Both the position numbers and the translations under genes were made by a program. A stretch of 64,000 nt of DNA from Flavobacterium sp. SUN046 (GTDB lineage: Bacteria; Bacteroidota; Bacteroidia; Flavobacteriales; Flavobacteriaceae), in assembly GCF_028867965.1 (NCBI RefSeq), contig NZ_JAPQNT010000006.1, positions 62,001-126,000 on the forward strand, given 5' to 3'. The notes beneath the pieces were generated by a model. The model did no database searches and had not been told where the DNA came from. It saw only the letters and a list, made by a program, of their open reading frames with translations. Positions 31,315 through 42,081 of the stretch are shown piece after piece (positions within the stretch are counted from its first letter, which is position 1; every line of letters starts with the position of its first letter).

Positions 31315-33858
31315 TTAACTAGTTGGTTCTTCGGCTTTTTGAATTTTCACATTCAATTCGTCGGCGCCATCTTCAATATCCATATAAATTTCGTCGCCTG
31401 ATGCAATTTTAGAAGTTATAATTTCTTCTGCTAAAGTATCTTCAACATATTTTTGAATAGCTCTTTTTAATGGTCTTGCACCAAATTGTCTATCAAAACC
31501 TTTCTCTGCAATATATGCTTTTGCTTTATCCGATAACGATAAATTGTAGCCTAAATCTTTTACACGAGAATACAATTTTCTAAGTTCAATTTCGATGATT
31601 TTATCAATATCATGTTTTTCTAAAGCATTGAAAACAATAACATCATCAATTCTATTAAGGAATTCAGGAGCAAATGTTTTCTTCAAAGCATTTTCTATAA
31701 TTCCTTTTGAATTATCATCTGCTTGCGAAATTTTAGCAGCAGTTCCAAATCCAACTCCTTGTCCGAAATCTTTCAATTGACGCGCACCAACATTAGAAGT
31801 CATTATGATAATTGTATTTTTGAAATCGATTTTACGACCTAAACTATCCGTCAAATAACCGTCATCTAAAACTTGTAACATCATGTTAAAAACATCTGGA
31901 TGCGCTTTTTCAATTTCGTCTAGAAGTACAACACAATAAGGTTTTCTTCTTACTTTTTCGGTTAATTGTCCACCTTCTTCATAGCCAACATATCCTGGAG
32001 GCGCTCCGATTAATCTTGAAATTGCAAATTTCTCCATGTATTCACTCATATCAATACGAATTAAAGCATCTTCTGAATCGAATAATTCTTTAGCCAAAAC
32101 TTTCGCTAATTGTGTTTTTCCAACACCAGTTTGACCAAGAAAAATAAACGACCCAATTGGACGATTTGGATCTTTCAATCCAGCACGATTTCTTTGAATA
32201 GAACGAGCAATTTTTAACACCGCTTCGTTTTGTCCAATTACTTTACCTTGAAGTAGTTCGGGTAAGTTAGCTAATTTATTGCTTTCAGTTTGAGCAATTC
32301 TATTTACAGGAATTCCAGTCATCATAGAAACTACATCTGCAACATTATCTTCGGTAACTTCAACTCGGTTATTTTTAGAATCTTCTTCCCATTGTTCTTG
32401 AGCAATAGCAAGGTCTTTTTCTAATTTCTTTTCGTCATCACGAAGTTTGGCTGCTTCTTCGTATTTCTGTCTCTTTACAACCGAATTTTTAAGCTCACGA
32501 ACTTCTTCCAATTGACGTTCTAAATCTAAAATTTGCTTAGGAACATCAATATTGGTAATATGAACTCTTGAACCAGCTTCATCTAAAGCATCGATAGCTT
32601 TGTCTGGTAAAAAACGTTCCGACATATATCGGTCTGTTAATTTTACACAAGCTTCAATTGCTTCTTGTGAATAAGTTACATTGTGATGATCTTCGTATTT
32701 ATTTTTGATATTATTCAAAATAGTAATTGTTTCTGAAACCGAAGTTGGTTCCACAATTACTTTTTGAAAACGTCTTTCTAACGCACCATCTTTCTCAATA
32801 TATTGACGGTATTCGTCTAGTGTTGTAGCGCCAATACATTGTATTTCGCCACGAGCTAATGCAGGTTTGAACATATTTGATGCATCAAGTGAACCTGTTG
32901 CGCCACCAGCACCAACAATAGTATGAATTTCATCAATGAATAAAATAATGTCGTCGTTTTTCTCTAACTCATTCATTACTGCTTTCATTCTTTCTTCAAA
33001 TTGTCCACGGTATTTTGTTCCAGCAACTAAACTTGCTAAATCTAAAGTAACAACGCGTTTGTTAAAAAGAATTCGTGAAACTTTCTTTTGAATAATTCGT
33101 AAAGCCAAACCTTCGGCAATAGCAGATTTTCCAACTCCAGGTTCACCAATAAGTAATGGATTGTTTTTCTTTCTTCGGCTTAAAATTTGAGAAACTCTTT
33201 CAATTTCTTTTTCACGACCAACTACTGGATCTAATTTTCCTTCTTCCGCCATTTCAGTTAAGTCACGACCAAAATTATCCAAAACAGGTGTTTTAGATTT
33301 TTTATTAGATTTATTTGCTGGTGTATTAAAATTTTCACCTTTAAGGCTGTCATCTTGTCCAGAATCTTCATTAAAAGATTCGTTTTTTGGTAGATTTTCT
33401 AAAAAATCATCTTCGTGTGGTGTCATATTTAAGTATTGTTCTTTAGCTACTTCATAATCTATTTTTAGTTTATTTAGTAACTTTGTTGTTGGATCGTTTT
33501 CGTTTCTAAGAATGCACAACAATAAATGTGCCGTGCTAATTGAAGTACTTTGAAATACTTTTGCTTCAAGAAAAGTAGTCTTCAAAGCTCTTTCTGCTTG
33601 GCGTGTTAAGTGTAAATTCTTTTTTTCTAGGCTAGTTTCGGTATTTGGATTTGGCGGACTCAAAATTTCAACTTTCTTTCTTAAATGATCTAAATCAACC
33701 GAAAGATTATTTAGTATAGTGATTGCCTTTCCATTTCCATCTCTTAAAATTCCTAGCATAAGATGTTCGGTTCCAATAAAGTCGTGCCCTAGTCGTAAGG
33801 CTTCTTCTTTACTGTAAGTGATTACATCTTTTACTCTTGGAGAAAAATTATCATCCAT
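31315..33858 (-). CDS. clpC: ClpC-type AAA+ unfoldase
   Basis: The product has 847 residues. An N-terminal Clp repeat domain (1-~150), first AAA+ module (Walker [14 protein letters not shown]), a UVR-type middle segment ([20 protein letters not shown]) and second AAA+ module (Walker [13 protein letters not shown]) define ClpC rather than ClpB, whose middle domain is longer. It unfolds substrates for ClpP. The promoter at 33881-33911 and an inverted TGTCA/TGACA repeat lie upstream in the region shared with gyrA. Confidence 0.95.
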   Translation of the reverse strand: MDDNFSPRVKDVITYSKEEALRLGHDFIGTEHLMLGILRDGNGKAITILNNLSVDLDHLRKKVEILSPPNPNTETSLEKKNLHLTRQAERALKTTFLEAKVFQSTSISTAHLLLCILRNENDPTTKLLNKLKIDYEVAKEQYLNMTPHEDDFLENLPKNESFNEDSGQDDSLKGENFNTPANKSNKKSKTPVLDNFGRDLTEMAEEGKLDPVVGREKEIERVSQILSRRKKNNPLLIGEPGVGKSAIAEGLALRIIQKKVSRILFNKRVVTLDLASLVAGTKYRGQFEERMKAVMNELEKNDDIILFIDEIHTIVGAGGATGSLDASNMFKPALARGEIQCIGATTLDEYRQYIEKDGALERRFQKVIVEPTSVSETITILNNIKNKYEDHHNVTYSQEAIEACVKLTDRYMSERFLPDKAIDALDEAGSRVHITNIDVPKQILDLERQLEEVRELKNSVVKRQKYEEAAKLRDDEKKLEKDLAIAQEQWEEDSKNNRVEVTEDNVADVVSMMTGIPVNRIAQTESNKLANLPELLQGKVIGQNEAVLKIARSIQRNRAGLKDPNRPIGSFIFLGQTGVGKTQLAKVLAKELFDSEDALIRIDMSEYMEKFAISRLIGAPPGYVGYEEGGQLTEKVRRKPYCVVLLDEIEKAHPDVFNMMLQVLDDGYLTDSLGRKIDFKNTIIIMTSNVGARQLKDFGQGVGFGTAAKISQADDNSKGIIENALKKTFAPEFLNRIDDVIVFNALEKHDIDKIIEIELRKLYSRVKDLGYNLSLSDKAKAYIAEKGFDRQFGARPLKRAIQKYVEDTLAEEIITSKIASGDEIYMDIEDGADELNVKIQKAEEPTS

Positions 33859-33880
33859 ATATTATTGCAATTTTTAAATG

Positions 33881-33911
33881 TAAATTTAGTGAATTATTTA
33901 GAATGTTGCAA
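33881..33911 (-). promoter_or_regulatory. Promoter of clpC with an adjacent inverted repeat
   Basis: On the minus strand TTG (33909-33911) is followed after exactly 20 nt by TAAATTTA (33881-33888), 22 nt before the start codon. TGTCA and TGACA at 33934-33949 form a possible operator 23 bp further upstream. Confidence 0.6.
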
Positions 33912-34120
33912 AAATCATTCCTTGTAAAACAGCTGTCAGTAAATTGACAAAAAAATAATTAGATATAATATACATTTCAAGGTAATTTATTAACCATTTA
34001 TTAATGTGTTTTTGTTAATAAATCATTCAAATTAGTAGTTAAAAAGAGTTTAAAAAATACTTGAAAGTTGTATATTGCGCGTTATAATTGATAATTAATT
34101 TATTTAAAATTTTATAAAGT

Positions 34121-36736
34121 ATGTCTGACGGAGAAAAGTTAATTCCTATTAACATAGAAGACGAGATGAAATCAGCTTACATCGATTATTCGATGTCGGT
34201 TATTGTATCAAGAGCATTGCCTGATGTGCGTGACGGTTTAAAACCAGTGCACCGAAGAGTTCTTTATGGAATGTATGATTTAGGAGTTTTTTCAAACAAA
34301 GCACACAAAAAATCCGCAAGAATTGTTGGAGAAGTTTTGGGTAAGTACCACCCACACGGAGATACATCGGTTTATGACGCTATGGTTCGTATGGCGCAAG
34401 AATGGAGTTTACGTTACTTACTAATAGACGGTCAAGGAAACTTTGGTTCTGTTGATGGCGATAGTCCAGCAGCAATGCGTTACACCGAAGCTAGAATGAA
34501 AAAAATGTCGGAAGACATAATGGCAGATATCGACAAAGAAACAGTTGATTTCAAACTGAATTTTGACGATACATTATACGAGCCAACTGTTATGCCAACT
34601 CGTGTTCCCAATTTATTGATAAATGGAGCATCCGGAATTGCAGTAGGTATGGCAACTAATATGGCGCCACATAACATTACTGAAGTTATCGACGGAACAT
34701 TAGCTTATATAGATAATGAAGAAATCGAAATTGACGAATTAATGACGCACATTAAAGCGCCCGATTTTCCAACTGGTGGAATTATCTATGGTATGGAAGG
34801 CGTTCGTGAAGCATTTAAAACCGGTCGTGGTAGAGTTGTAATTCGTGCCAAAGTCGGTTTTGAAGAAGCTAATGGTAAAGATGTTATTATAGTTTCTGAA
34901 ATTCCTTATCAAGTGAATAAGGCAGAAATGATTAAAAAAACTGCCGATTTAATTAACGACAAAAAAATTGAAGGTATTTCAAATATCCGTGACGAATCGG
35001 ATAGAACCGGAATGCGTATCGTTTATGAATTGAAACGTGATGCTGTTCCGAATGTAGTTTTGAATACCTTATATAAGTATACTCAACTTCAATCTTCTTT
35101 CAGTGTAAATAATATTGCATTGGTAAAAGGAAGACCACAAATGTTGAATGTAAAAGATTTGATTCATTATTTCGTAGAACATCGTCATGATGTTGTAGTT
35201 AGAAGAACACAATTCGAATTAAGAAAAGCAGAAGAAAGAGCACACATATTAGAAGGTTTAATCATTGCTTCTGATAATATTGATGAAGTTATTAAATTGA
35301 TTCGTGCATCGAAAGACGGTGAAGAAGCAAGAGGTAAATTAATCGAAAGATTCAAATTGTCTGAAATTCAAGCTCGTGCAATTGTTGAAATGAGATTGCG
35401 TCAGCTAACTGGACTTGAGCAAGATAAGCTTCGTGCAGAATATGAAGAAATCATGAAATTAATCAATCATTTGAAAGCTTTATTAGCTAGTAAAGAAATG
35501 AGAATGGACTTGATTAAAGAAGAATTAAAAGAAATTAGAGATAAATATGGCGATGCGCGTCGTTCGCAAATAGAATATTCTGGTGGTGATGTAAGTATTG
35601 AGGATTTAATTGCCGATGAAAATGTTGTAATTACAATTTCGCATGCAGGTTATATCAAACGTACTTCTTTAACAGAATACAAAACTCAAAATAGAGGTGG
35701 AGTTGGTCAAAAATCGGCTGCAACAAGAGATCAAGATTTCTTAGAGCATTTATTTGTGGCAACAAATCACCAGTATTTAATGTATTTTACTCAAAAAGGT
35801 AAATGTTATTGGATGCGTGTTTATGAAATTCCAGAAGGAACAAAAGCGAGTAAAGGTAGAGCTTTGCAAAACCTTATCAATATTGAGCCAGACGATAAAG
35901 TAAAAGCATTTATTTGCACACAAGATTTAAAAGATAAAGAATATACTTTGAGTCATAATTTGATAATGGTTACTAAACAAGGTCAAGTTAAGAAAACATC
36001 TTTGGATAAATATTCTAAACCTCGTATTAACGGAGTTGCAGCAATTACTATCAAAGATGGAGATGAATTATTAGGTGCTCAATTAACAGATGGAAATAGT
36101 CAAATTATTTTAGCAGTTAAATCTGGTAAATTAGTTCGTTTTGAAGAAACTAAAACACGTCCTATGGGAAGAACAGCTTCTGGAGTACGCGGAATTAGAC
36201 TTAAAGACGAAACAGACGAAGTAATCGGAATGGTAACCGTGAATGACATGGAAAGCGAAATTCTTGTTGTTGCAGAAAATGGTTACGGTAAACGTTCTTC
36301 ATTAGACGAATATAGAATTACAAACCGTGGTGGTAAAGGTGTGAAAACATTGAATATTACTGAAAAAACAGGTAAATTAATTTCTATTAATTCGGTAACT
36401 GATGCTGACGATTTAATGATTATCAACAAATCAGGATTAACCATTAGAATGGCTGTTGAAGATTTAAGAGTAATGGGAAGAGCAACGCAAGGTGTGAAAC
36501 TTATTAACATTAAAGGAAACGATTCAATTGCTGCCGTAACTAAAGTAATGAAAGATGATGTTGAAGAAGTTGAATTAGACGAAGACGGAAATCCAATTGA
36601 AGCAATCGAAAGAGTGAAACCAGTTCTAGAAGTTCTAGAAGATGACGGAACTGCTGACGATGACGACGATGATTCTGATGATGAAGTAGAAGAGGAAGAC
36701 GATGCAGAAGATGATGATTCTGATGATGAAGCTTAA
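34121..36736 (+). CDS. gyrA: DNA gyrase subunit A
   Basis: The product has 871 residues. The catalytic Tyr121 is in [10 protein letters not shown], and the quinolone-determining region reads [12 protein letters not shown], with Thr82 and Asp86 at the positions of E. coli Ser83 and Asp87. The C-terminal beta-pinwheel follows from ~500. The GyrA-box-like segment [10 protein letters not shown] supports gyrase rather than topoisomerase IV. The last ~35 residues are almost all Asp and Glu. A strong terminator follows, then a TPR gene that I recall in this position in other flavobacteria. Confidence 0.96.
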   Translation: MSDGEKLIPINIEDEMKSAYIDYSMSVIVSRALPDVRDGLKPVHRRVLYGMYDLGVFSNKAHKKSARIVGEVLGKYHPHGDTSVYDAMVRMAQEWSLRYLLIDGQGNFGSVDGDSPAAMRYTEARMKKMSEDIMADIDKETVDFKLNFDDTLYEPTVMPTRVPNLLINGASGIAVGMATNMAPHNITEVIDGTLAYIDNEEIEIDELMTHIKAPDFPTGGIIYGMEGVREAFKTGRGRVVIRAKVGFEEANGKDVIIVSEIPYQVNKAEMIKKTADLINDKKIEGISNIRDESDRTGMRIVYELKRDAVPNVVLNTLYKYTQLQSSFSVNNIALVKGRPQMLNVKDLIHYFVEHRHDVVVRRTQFELRKAEERAHILEGLIIASDNIDEVIKLIRASKDGEEARGKLIERFKLSEIQARAIVEMRLRQLTGLEQDKLRAEYEEIMKLINHLKALLASKEMRMDLIKEELKEIRDKYGDARRSQIEYSGGDVSIEDLIADENVVITISHAGYIKRTSLTEYKTQNRGGVGQKSAATRDQDFLEHLFVATNHQYLMYFTQKGKCYWMRVYEIPEGTKASKGRALQNLINIEPDDKVKAFICTQDLKDKEYTLSHNLIMVTKQGQVKKTSLDKYSKPRINGVAAITIKDGDELLGAQLTDGNSQIILAVKSGKLVRFEETKTRPMGRTASGVRGIRLKDETDEVIGMVTVNDMESEILVVAENGYGKRSSLDEYRITNRGGKGVKTLNITEKTGKLISINSVTDADDLMIINKSGLTIRMAVEDLRVMGRATQGVKLINIKGNDSIAAVTKVMKDDVEEVELDEDGNPIEAIERVKPVLEVLEDDGTADDDDDDSDDEVEEEDDAEDDDSDDEA

Positions 36737-36758
36737 ATCGCTATAAATACTAAAATTT

Positions 36759-36800
36759 AAAACCATATTTTCTATAGCATATATAGAAGGTATGGTTTTT
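36759..36800 (+). terminator. Terminator after gyrA
   Basis: AAACCATATTTTCTATA (36760-36776) pairs almost fully with TATAGAAGGTATGGTTT (36782-36798), followed by a short T run. Confidence 0.8.
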
Positions 36801-36836
36801 GTCAATAAATAAAAAAACAATTAAAACTAAACTATT

Positions 36837-38165
36837 ATGAAAATTAAACAAATAATAATTGCTGGGACATTATTAGTTTCTGTTGCTTCTTTCGCCCAGA
36901 AAGATGAACTAAAAGCATTAAAGAAAATTTATGCTAAAGACGAAATATCTAATGAAGATTTATCACTTTACAAATCTTTATTAACCACTGTTGAGCCTTT
37001 AGCTACAGAAGAAGGCGATAAGGTTTATACTACTTTTTATAAATCTATGTTGCCAGCTTTAGAACTAAATGCATTAGGTTTAGACAAAACTCTTACGCCA
37101 TTGCAAATTCAAATGAAAATGACAAAAGCAATTACTCCTAAATCAATATCTGATTTTGAAAAAGGATTAAATGCAACTTTAGATTATGAAAAAAAGACAG
37201 GAAAAAAGATTTATACCGCTGATATTATTGAAACAATAGGTTCATTTAAATCTCAATTTTTGAATTATGCTATTGCATTAGGAAATCAAAAAAAATATAA
37301 AGAATCTGCTGATGTTCTTTATTCAATTTATTTATTAGATAAAAAGGATTTAGAAAACTTATATTATGCTGCAAATTATGCAGTTAATGCGCAAGACTAT
37401 GACAAAGCTTTGCAATATTTTAAAGAATTAAAAGCTACAAATTATACCGGAGAAGGAACGATTTATTACGCAAAAAATAAAACTACTGGAACCGAAGAAA
37501 ATTATAATGATAAATTAGTTCGAGATAAATTAGTTGATTTAGGAACACATTCTTCACCGCGAGACGAAAAAACACCCTCAAAAAAAGGAGAAATAATCAA
37601 AACTATTGCATTAATTTTAATTGAACAAGGTAAAACTGCTGAGGCCAAAGAGGCTATTTCTGAGGCTAGAAAATTAAATCCAGATGATATTGGTTTAATT
37701 ACATCTGAAGCTGATATTTACTTAAAATTAAATGATACTGAAAATTATAAAAGATTGATTAATGAAGCTTTAGCTAAAAACCCTAATGATAAAGTTTTAC
37801 TTTTTAATTTAGGAGTTACAAGCAGCAACGCAAATCAAGCAGAGGAAGCTGAAAAATACTACAGAAAAGTAATTGAGATTGACCCAAATTATACTGATGC
37901 ATATATGAATTTAGCTGCATTGTTACTTAAACCAGATGAAAAAATTGTAGTTGATATGAATAAATTATCAAATACAGCTGCCGATTTAAAAAAATATGAT
38001 GCTTTAAAAGCGGAACGTGTTAAACTGTTTACTAAAGTTATGCCTATTTTAGAAAAAGCACATCAATTAGAACCTAAAAATGAAAGCGCTAAAAGTAATT
38101 TAAAATCTGTTTATAGCTTTTTAGAATTAATGGATAAAGTAAAAACATTAAAAGAAGAACAATAA
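36837..38165 (+). CDS. Secreted tetratricopeptide repeat protein
   Basis: The product has 442 residues. A signal peptide (IIIAGTLLVSVASFAQ) is followed by helical repeats. TPR-like units are clearest at VLLFNLGVTSSNANQAEEAE and YRKVIEIDPNYTDAYMNLAA. It is probably periplasmic and a scaffold for protein interactions; no enzymatic domain is visible. The gyrA terminator separates it from gyrA, and its own bidirectional terminator lies 20 bp downstream. Confidence 0.85.
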   Translation: MKIKQIIIAGTLLVSVASFAQKDELKALKKIYAKDEISNEDLSLYKSLLTTVEPLATEEGDKVYTTFYKSMLPALELNALGLDKTLTPLQIQMKMTKAITPKSISDFEKGLNATLDYEKKTGKKIYTADIIETIGSFKSQFLNYAIALGNQKKYKESADVLYSIYLLDKKDLENLYYAANYAVNAQDYDKALQYFKELKATNYTGEGTIYYAKNKTTGTEENYNDKLVRDKLVDLGTHSSPRDEKTPSKKGEIIKTIALILIEQGKTAEAKEAISEARKLNPDDIGLITSEADIYLKLNDTENYKRLINEALAKNPNDKVLLFNLGVTSSNANQAEEAEKYYRKVIEIDPNYTDAYMNLAALLLKPDEKIVVDMNKLSNTAADLKKYDALKAERVKLFTKVMPILEKAHQLEPKNESAKSNLKSVYSFLELMDKVKTLKEEQ

Positions 38166-38184
38166 AATCTTTTTGAATCACACA

Positions 38185-38216
38185 AAAAAAGCCTCTAAAT
38201 AAGAGGCTTTTTGTTT
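38185..38216. terminator. Bidirectional terminator between the TPR and NlpC/P60 genes
   Basis: AAAAAGCCTCT and AGAGGCTTTTT form a perfect stem around a 5-nt loop (AAATA), with A and T runs on both sides, so it works for both convergent genes. Confidence 0.88.
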
Positions 38217-38218
38217 TT

Positions 38219-38980
38219 TTATATAATTTTCTTAATTACACGAAGTCTGTGTGTATGTCTGTTTTGTTCAGCATTATAAATTCCTAAATGATCCAATCGG
38301 TCAATACGAACTTTTCCGCTAGCGTGAATTATGTAATTGTTTTCAAGCATAATTCCAACATGAATAATTTTTCCTTCTTCATTATCAAAAAATGCTAAAT
38401 CGCCAGGTTCACTTTCTTCAATAAAACTCAAAACTTCACCTTGAGAAGCTTGTTGCGATGCGTCTCGCAATAATTTATAACCATTGAGTTTATAAACCAT
38501 TTGAGTAAATCCAGAGCAATCAATGCCAAAAGGTGTTTTTCCACCCCAAAGATAAGGTGCATTTAGGTACATATAAGCCGATGAAATCAAGTCAGATTTA
38601 GATTTTACTCCGCTTATTTTTAAACCCTCAAATTCATAATTTTGACTGTTAATGTCACTATGATTTAAAAATGATAATGATGCCCCAAGCGTTATTGGAA
38701 TCAAGATATTATTAGGAGCAGAAATATATTCCACCAAATCAGAATTTAAAATAATCGCTTCTTTACAAAGAGTATCGTAGTTTTCTTTAGAAATAATCTG
38801 ATATTGTTTTGTATCAATCCATCCTTCATAATCATCAAATTCAAGCTTAACTTTTGACCATTGTTTGTTTTGTTCTAGAATTTGAAAATGTTCACCAAAG
38901 AGAATTTGAGAAACAATTTCGCTTCTATCACTTGGTTCAAACCGCAAAGGAATTATAGACAAATTACAAATGGCAAACAT
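38219..38980 (-). CDS. NlpC/P60 family cysteine peptidase with SH3-like domain
   Basis: The product has 253 residues. An N-terminal SH3b-like region (~1-70) precedes a C40 catalytic domain (~130-250) with the nucleophile Cys in PFGIDCSGFTQMV and the His in EGKIIHVGIMLE. There is no signal peptide, which fits cytoplasmic dipeptidyl-peptidase VI/YkfC-type enzymes that recycle muropeptides such as L-Ala-D-Glu-linked fragments. The start is 27 bp from the thiolase stop on the same strand. Confidence 0.88.
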   Translation of the reverse strand: MFAICNLSIIPLRFEPSDRSEIVSQILFGEHFQILEQNKQWSKVKLEFDDYEGWIDTKQYQIISKENYDTLCKEAIILNSDLVEYISAPNNILIPITLGASLSFLNHSDINSQNYEFEGLKISGVKSKSDLISSAYMYLNAPYLWGGKTPFGIDCSGFTQMVYKLNGYKLLRDASQQASQGEVLSFIEESEPGDLAFFDNEEGKIIHVGIMLENNYIIHASGKVRIDRLDHLGIYNAEQNRHTHRLRVIKKII

Positions 38981-39007
38981 TCTAACAATTTATGAATTTC
39001 TAATATG

Positions 39008-40186
39008 TTACGCTTTTTCAATTACAATTGCAGAAGCGCCACCGCCACCATTACAAATTGCAGCAGCTCCAATTTTTGCATTATTTTGTTGTAAAACATT
39101 AATTAGTGTCACTACAATTCGTGCTCCAGAACAACCTAGTGGATGTCCTAAAGAAACTGCACCACCATTTACATTCACTTTGTCATTTGGTAATCCTAAT
39201 ATTTTAGAATTGGCTAAACCAACGACAGAAAAAGCTTCATTAAATTCAAAAAAGTCAACATCCGCAACTGATAATCCAACTTTATTTAATGCTTTAGGTA
39301 AAGCTTTTGCAGGAGAAGTAGTAAACCATTTTGGTTCTTGTGCTGCATCAGCATAAGATTTTATGTAAGCCAACGGTTTTAATCCTAATGCAGTTGCTTT
39401 TTCTTCACTCATTAAAATCACTGCTGCGGCACCATCATTAATTGTTGAAGCATTTGCCGCTGTAACGGTTCCATCTTTAGTGAAAACAGCGTTAAGCGTT
39501 GGAATTTTATCTAATTTCACATTAGTATATTCTTCATCTTTTGCAACGATTATAGCATCACCTTTTCTTTGCGGAACGGCAACAGGTACAATTTCTGAAT
39601 CAAATTTTCCAGAATCCCAAGCTTTTGCTGAACGCTCATACGATTGAATTGCAAATGCATCTTGTTCTTCACGAGTAATTTTATATTCAGAAGCGCATAA
39701 ATCAGCAGCAACACCCATTGCATTATTGTCATACGCGTCAACTAATCCATCTTTTTGCATTCCGTCTTGCATTGAAGTAGGACCAAATTTAACTCCATTT
39801 CTCATGTGTATGTAATGCGGAATCAAACTCATGTTTTCCATACCACCAGCTACAACTATTTCGGCATCACCAGCCATAATTGCCTGTGCACCCATCATAA
39901 TTGACTTCATTCCAGAGGCACATACTTTATTAACAGTTGTACAGATAACTTCATTAGATAATCCTGCATAAATTGCTGCTTGTCTTGCAGGCGCCTGTCC
40001 GACTCCAGCTTGAATTACATTACCCATATAAACTTCATCAACTAAATTTAAGTCTAGATTAATTTTATTTAACGCGCCTTTTATAGCTGCGGCTCCAAGA
40101 TGTGGCGCTGGAACAGTTGATAATGAACCCATAAAACTTCCAATTGGAGTTCTTACGGCTGAGACAATTACAATTCTTTTATTCAT
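39008..40186 (-). CDS. Acetyl-CoA C-acetyltransferase (thiolase)
   Basis: The product has 392 residues, typical for the family. The acyl-accepting Cys89 is in NKVCASGMKSIMMGAQ, and the C-terminal catalytic motifs are GGAVSLGHPLGCSGAR and CNGGGGASAIV. It condenses or cleaves acetoacetyl-CoA; whether it serves synthesis or beta-oxidation cannot be told from this context. A perfect TAAATTTG box and a short palindrome (TCTCGATGTATCGAGA, 40201-40216) lie upstream. Confidence 0.93.
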   Translation of the reverse strand: MNKRIVIVSAVRTPIGSFMGSLSTVPAPHLGAAAIKGALNKINLDLNLVDEVYMGNVIQAGVGQAPARQAAIYAGLSNEVICTTVNKVCASGMKSIMMGAQAIMAGDAEIVVAGGMENMSLIPHYIHMRNGVKFGPTSMQDGMQKDGLVDAYDNNAMGVAADLCASEYKITREEQDAFAIQSYERSAKAWDSGKFDSEIVPVAVPQRKGDAIIVAKDEEYTNVKLDKIPTLNAVFTKDGTVTAANASTINDGAAAVILMSEEKATALGLKPLAYIKSYADAAQEPKWFTTSPAKALPKALNKVGLSVADVDFFEFNEAFSVVGLANSKILGLPNDKVNVNGGAVSLGHPLGCSGARIVVTLINVLQQNNAKIGAAAICNGGGGASAIVIEKA

Positions 40187-40237
40187 GATATTTTATGTTT
40201 TCTCGATGTATCGAGATTTGTTTGTTAGTTTGTTATG

Positions 40238-40245
40238 CAAATTTA
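40238..40245 (-). promoter_or_regulatory. Promoter -7 box for the thiolase gene
   Basis: TAAATTTG on the minus strand is an exact TAnnTTTG match, 52 nt upstream of the start. The 5' leader would contain the TCTCGAT-gt-ATCGAGA palindrome. No clear TTG box is seen. Confidence 0.45.
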
Positions 40246-40387
40246 CTATTTTTTATATAAAATACATTTTGCTTTGAAAGATATTAAGTATTAATTTATT
40301 AATATAAAGATAATAATTCCTATATATTTGATTTTTAAGGATTTCATATAATCATATAATTATTATTTAAAAAAAGCATTTAAATTG

Positions 40388-40418
40388 TTGTAAATATTAT
40401 AATGAAACATTACATTTG
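40388..40418 (+). promoter_or_regulatory. Promoter of the tRNA cluster
   Basis: TTG at 40388-40390 and TACATTTG at 40411-40418, separated by 20 nt, form a full Bacteroidota promoter about 45 nt before tRNA-Ser. The rest of the 40187-40387 gap holds nothing else I can name. Confidence 0.75.
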
Positions 40419-40462
40419 CAACCGCTTAAAGAGAAAAAGTTCTTATTTTATATATTGAATTT

Positions 40463-40549
40463 GGAGAGTTGCCTGAGTGGCCGAAAGGACATGTTTGCTA
40501 AACATGCGTATGGGAAACTGTACCAAGGGTTCGAATCCCTTACTCTCCG
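40463..40549 (+). tRNA. tRNA-Ser (GCT)
   Basis: The acceptor arms GGAGAGT and ACTCTCC pair fully. The anticodon stem CATGT/ACATG encloses TTGCTAA, giving anticodon GCT. The long variable arm is typical of serine tRNAs. The 3' CCA is not encoded. Confidence 0.95.
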
Positions 40550-40560
40550 CATTTTTTCTT

Positions 40561-40635
40561 CGGGGTGTAGCGTAGCCCGGTTATCGCGCCTGCTTTGGGA
40601 GCAGGAGGTCGCAGGTTCGAATCCTGCCACCCCGA
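40561..40635 (+). tRNA. tRNA-Pro (TGG)
   Basis: The acceptor arms CGGGGTG and CACCCCG pair fully. The anticodon stem CCTGC/GCAGG encloses TTTGGGA, giving anticodon TGG. CCA is not encoded. It lies 11 bp after tRNA-Ser. Confidence 0.95.
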
Positions 40636-40668
40636 CTTTTTTTATTAGTTTTTGTTAAAAACTATTTT

Positions 40669-40742
40669 GGTTGCGTAGCTCAGCTGGATAGAGCAACTCA
40701 CTTCTAATGAGTAGGTCCTAGGTTCGAATCCTAGCGCGATCA
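40669..40742 (+). tRNA. tRNA-Arg (TCT)
   Basis: The acceptor arms GGTTGCG and CGCGATC pair with two G-U wobbles. The anticodon stem ACTCA/TGAGT encloses CTTCTAA, giving anticodon TCT. CCA is not encoded. It is the last of the three-tRNA unit. Confidence 0.93.
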
Positions 40743-40750
40743 CAACACAA

Positions 40751-40776
40751 ACCTTCTTGAAAAAGAAGGTTTTTTT
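40751..40776 (+). terminator. Terminator of the tRNA cluster
   Basis: ACCTTCTT and AAGAAGGT form a perfect 8-bp stem around GAAA, followed by six T. Confidence 0.9.
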
Positions 40777-40818
40777 GTTTAAAATAATTACGTAAATTGT
40801 ACCAGTAATTATTTTCTT

Positions 40819-41511
40819 ATGAATTTCTTCAAAATTAGTTTTGCGAGTCTTACTTTTCTGTTACTTTTTTCTTGTAAACCAAGTGAATCTGTTTTTTCTA
40901 TAAATGAATTGTTAAAAAATAATTATCGAAACGGAAATTCAATTGCACTTTTTGACGGAATAAACGACACAACTTTTGTGAAATTAAAGAAATTCAGTAA
41001 TGCATTTATATTTGACATGAAATATGCTACTAATGATAATTTTTTAAAGAAAAAGGTTTACGATTGTGATGAATGTTATTTACGATTAAAAACTGCAAAA
41101 AATCTTATAGAAGCCAACACCGAATTTTTAACTAAGGGATATCGAATTAAGTTATTTGATTGTTATCGACCAATTGATGTTCAAAAAAAAATGTGGGAAT
41201 TGGTGCCAAATGCTGATTATGTAGCTGATCCTAAAAAAGGCTCAATTCATAATAGAGGTGGAGCTGTAGATATTACATTGGTGGACAAAGATGGAAACGA
41301 ACTAGATATGGGAACAAAATTTGATTTTTTTGGTCCAGAAGCCAGTCACAATTTTCAAAATTTTTCTGAAAAAATTAAACAAAACAGAAGTTTATTAAAA
41401 GAAATAATGCTAAAACACAATTTTAAATCATTTGATTCAGAATGGTGGCATTATAATTTAACCGACAGCTACAAAGATAATCTAGCAAATTTTAAATGGG
41501 ATTGTAATTAA
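40819..41511 (+). CDS. M15 family D-Ala-D-Ala dipeptidase (VanX-like) lipoprotein
   Basis: The product has 230 residues. The signal peptide ends in a lipobox (LLLFSC). The metal-binding motif GSIHNRGGAVDITLVD and the catalytic Glu-Trp-Trp-His in SEWWHYNL match VanX/DdpX enzymes, which hydrolyse D-Ala-D-Ala. The anchored location suggests peptidoglycan precursor turnover in the periplasm rather than glycopeptide resistance; no vanH or vanA partner is nearby. It starts 43 bp after the tRNA terminator. Confidence 0.88.
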   Translation: MNFFKISFASLTFLLLFSCKPSESVFSINELLKNNYRNGNSIALFDGINDTTFVKLKKFSNAFIFDMKYATNDNFLKKKVYDCDECYLRLKTAKNLIEANTEFLTKGYRIKLFDCYRPIDVQKKMWELVPNADYVADPKKGSIHNRGGAVDITLVDKDGNELDMGTKFDFFGPEASHNFQNFSEKIKQNRSLLKEIMLKHNFKSFDSEWWHYNLTDSYKDNLANFKWDCN

Positions 41512-41513
41512 AA

Positions 41514-42080
41514 TTATTCGATACATTTTAAATAATCCATAAAAAAATGATCTGGATTATACGTTTTTTTATCTACTTCAGAAATCAATTCGCTTTTAGC
41601 AATATAATCTGTAGTTTCGCCAGAATATTTTATTCGCATAATTGAAATTGGATACTGTTTCAAATCGTCAAATGAATCTTTTGTAAATATAAAATAACCA
41701 CTAAGAATTCTACTAGTTTCGCTGTTATTAAACACCGAATTTCCGCAAGTATCTTGATCAATTCCAACCAAAGTAATTACTTTTCCATTAGTCAATTGAA
41801 GGTAAATTCTTGAATTTTTATCAAAACATTTTGCTGCTATAAAATCAGCACTTTTTTGAACCATTTGCATGTTTAAAGAATACAATTCATCTGCTTTTAT
41901 TAATGAAAAGAAAATCGAAGTTTGACTATTTCCAAAAACACGTTCATGAATAACATAATCTTTAGTTGATTTATAATTTCCCAAGCTGTCTTTAACATTA
42001 ATACTGTATTCGCACTCTTTTTGTGCAAATGTTGGTACTGATAACAATATTATAAATAGGAGTAAAGCTGAATTTTTCAT
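41514..42080 (-). CDS. Secreted hypothetical protein
   Basis: The product has 188 residues with a clear signal peptide (ALLLFIILLSVPTFAQ). I recognise no domain. There is a beta-rich central part (IYLQLTNGKVITLVGI) and two conserved-looking Cys residues. It starts 1 bp after the methyltransferase stop on the same strand, so it is cotranscribed. Its end is 2 bp from the convergent dipeptidase gene, with no terminator visible. Confidence 0.6.
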   Translation of the reverse strand: MKNSALLLFIILLSVPTFAQKECEYSINVKDSLGNYKSTKDYVIHERVFGNSQTSIFFSLIKADELYSLNMQMVQKSADFIAAKCFDKNSRIYLQLTNGKVITLVGIDQDTCGNSVFNNSETSRILSGYFIFTKDSFDDLKQYPISIMRIKYSGETTDYIAKSELISEVDKKTYNPDHFFMDYLKCIE

Positions 42081-42081
42081 T

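Noticed and set aside
36640..36736. GATGATGAC-type simple sequence repeat
   Set aside because: It encodes the acidic GyrA tail in frame and is not a separate element.
40463..40742. tRNA cluster as an integration site for a mobile island
   Set aside because: Both flanks are ordinary genes (thiolase, dipeptidase), and no integrase or duplicated tRNA 3' end is present.
40819..41511. Glycopeptide (vancomycin) resistance locus
   Set aside because: Only the VanX-like dipeptidase is present; there is no vanA/vanH ligase or dehydrogenase, and the protein is a periplasmic lipoprotein.
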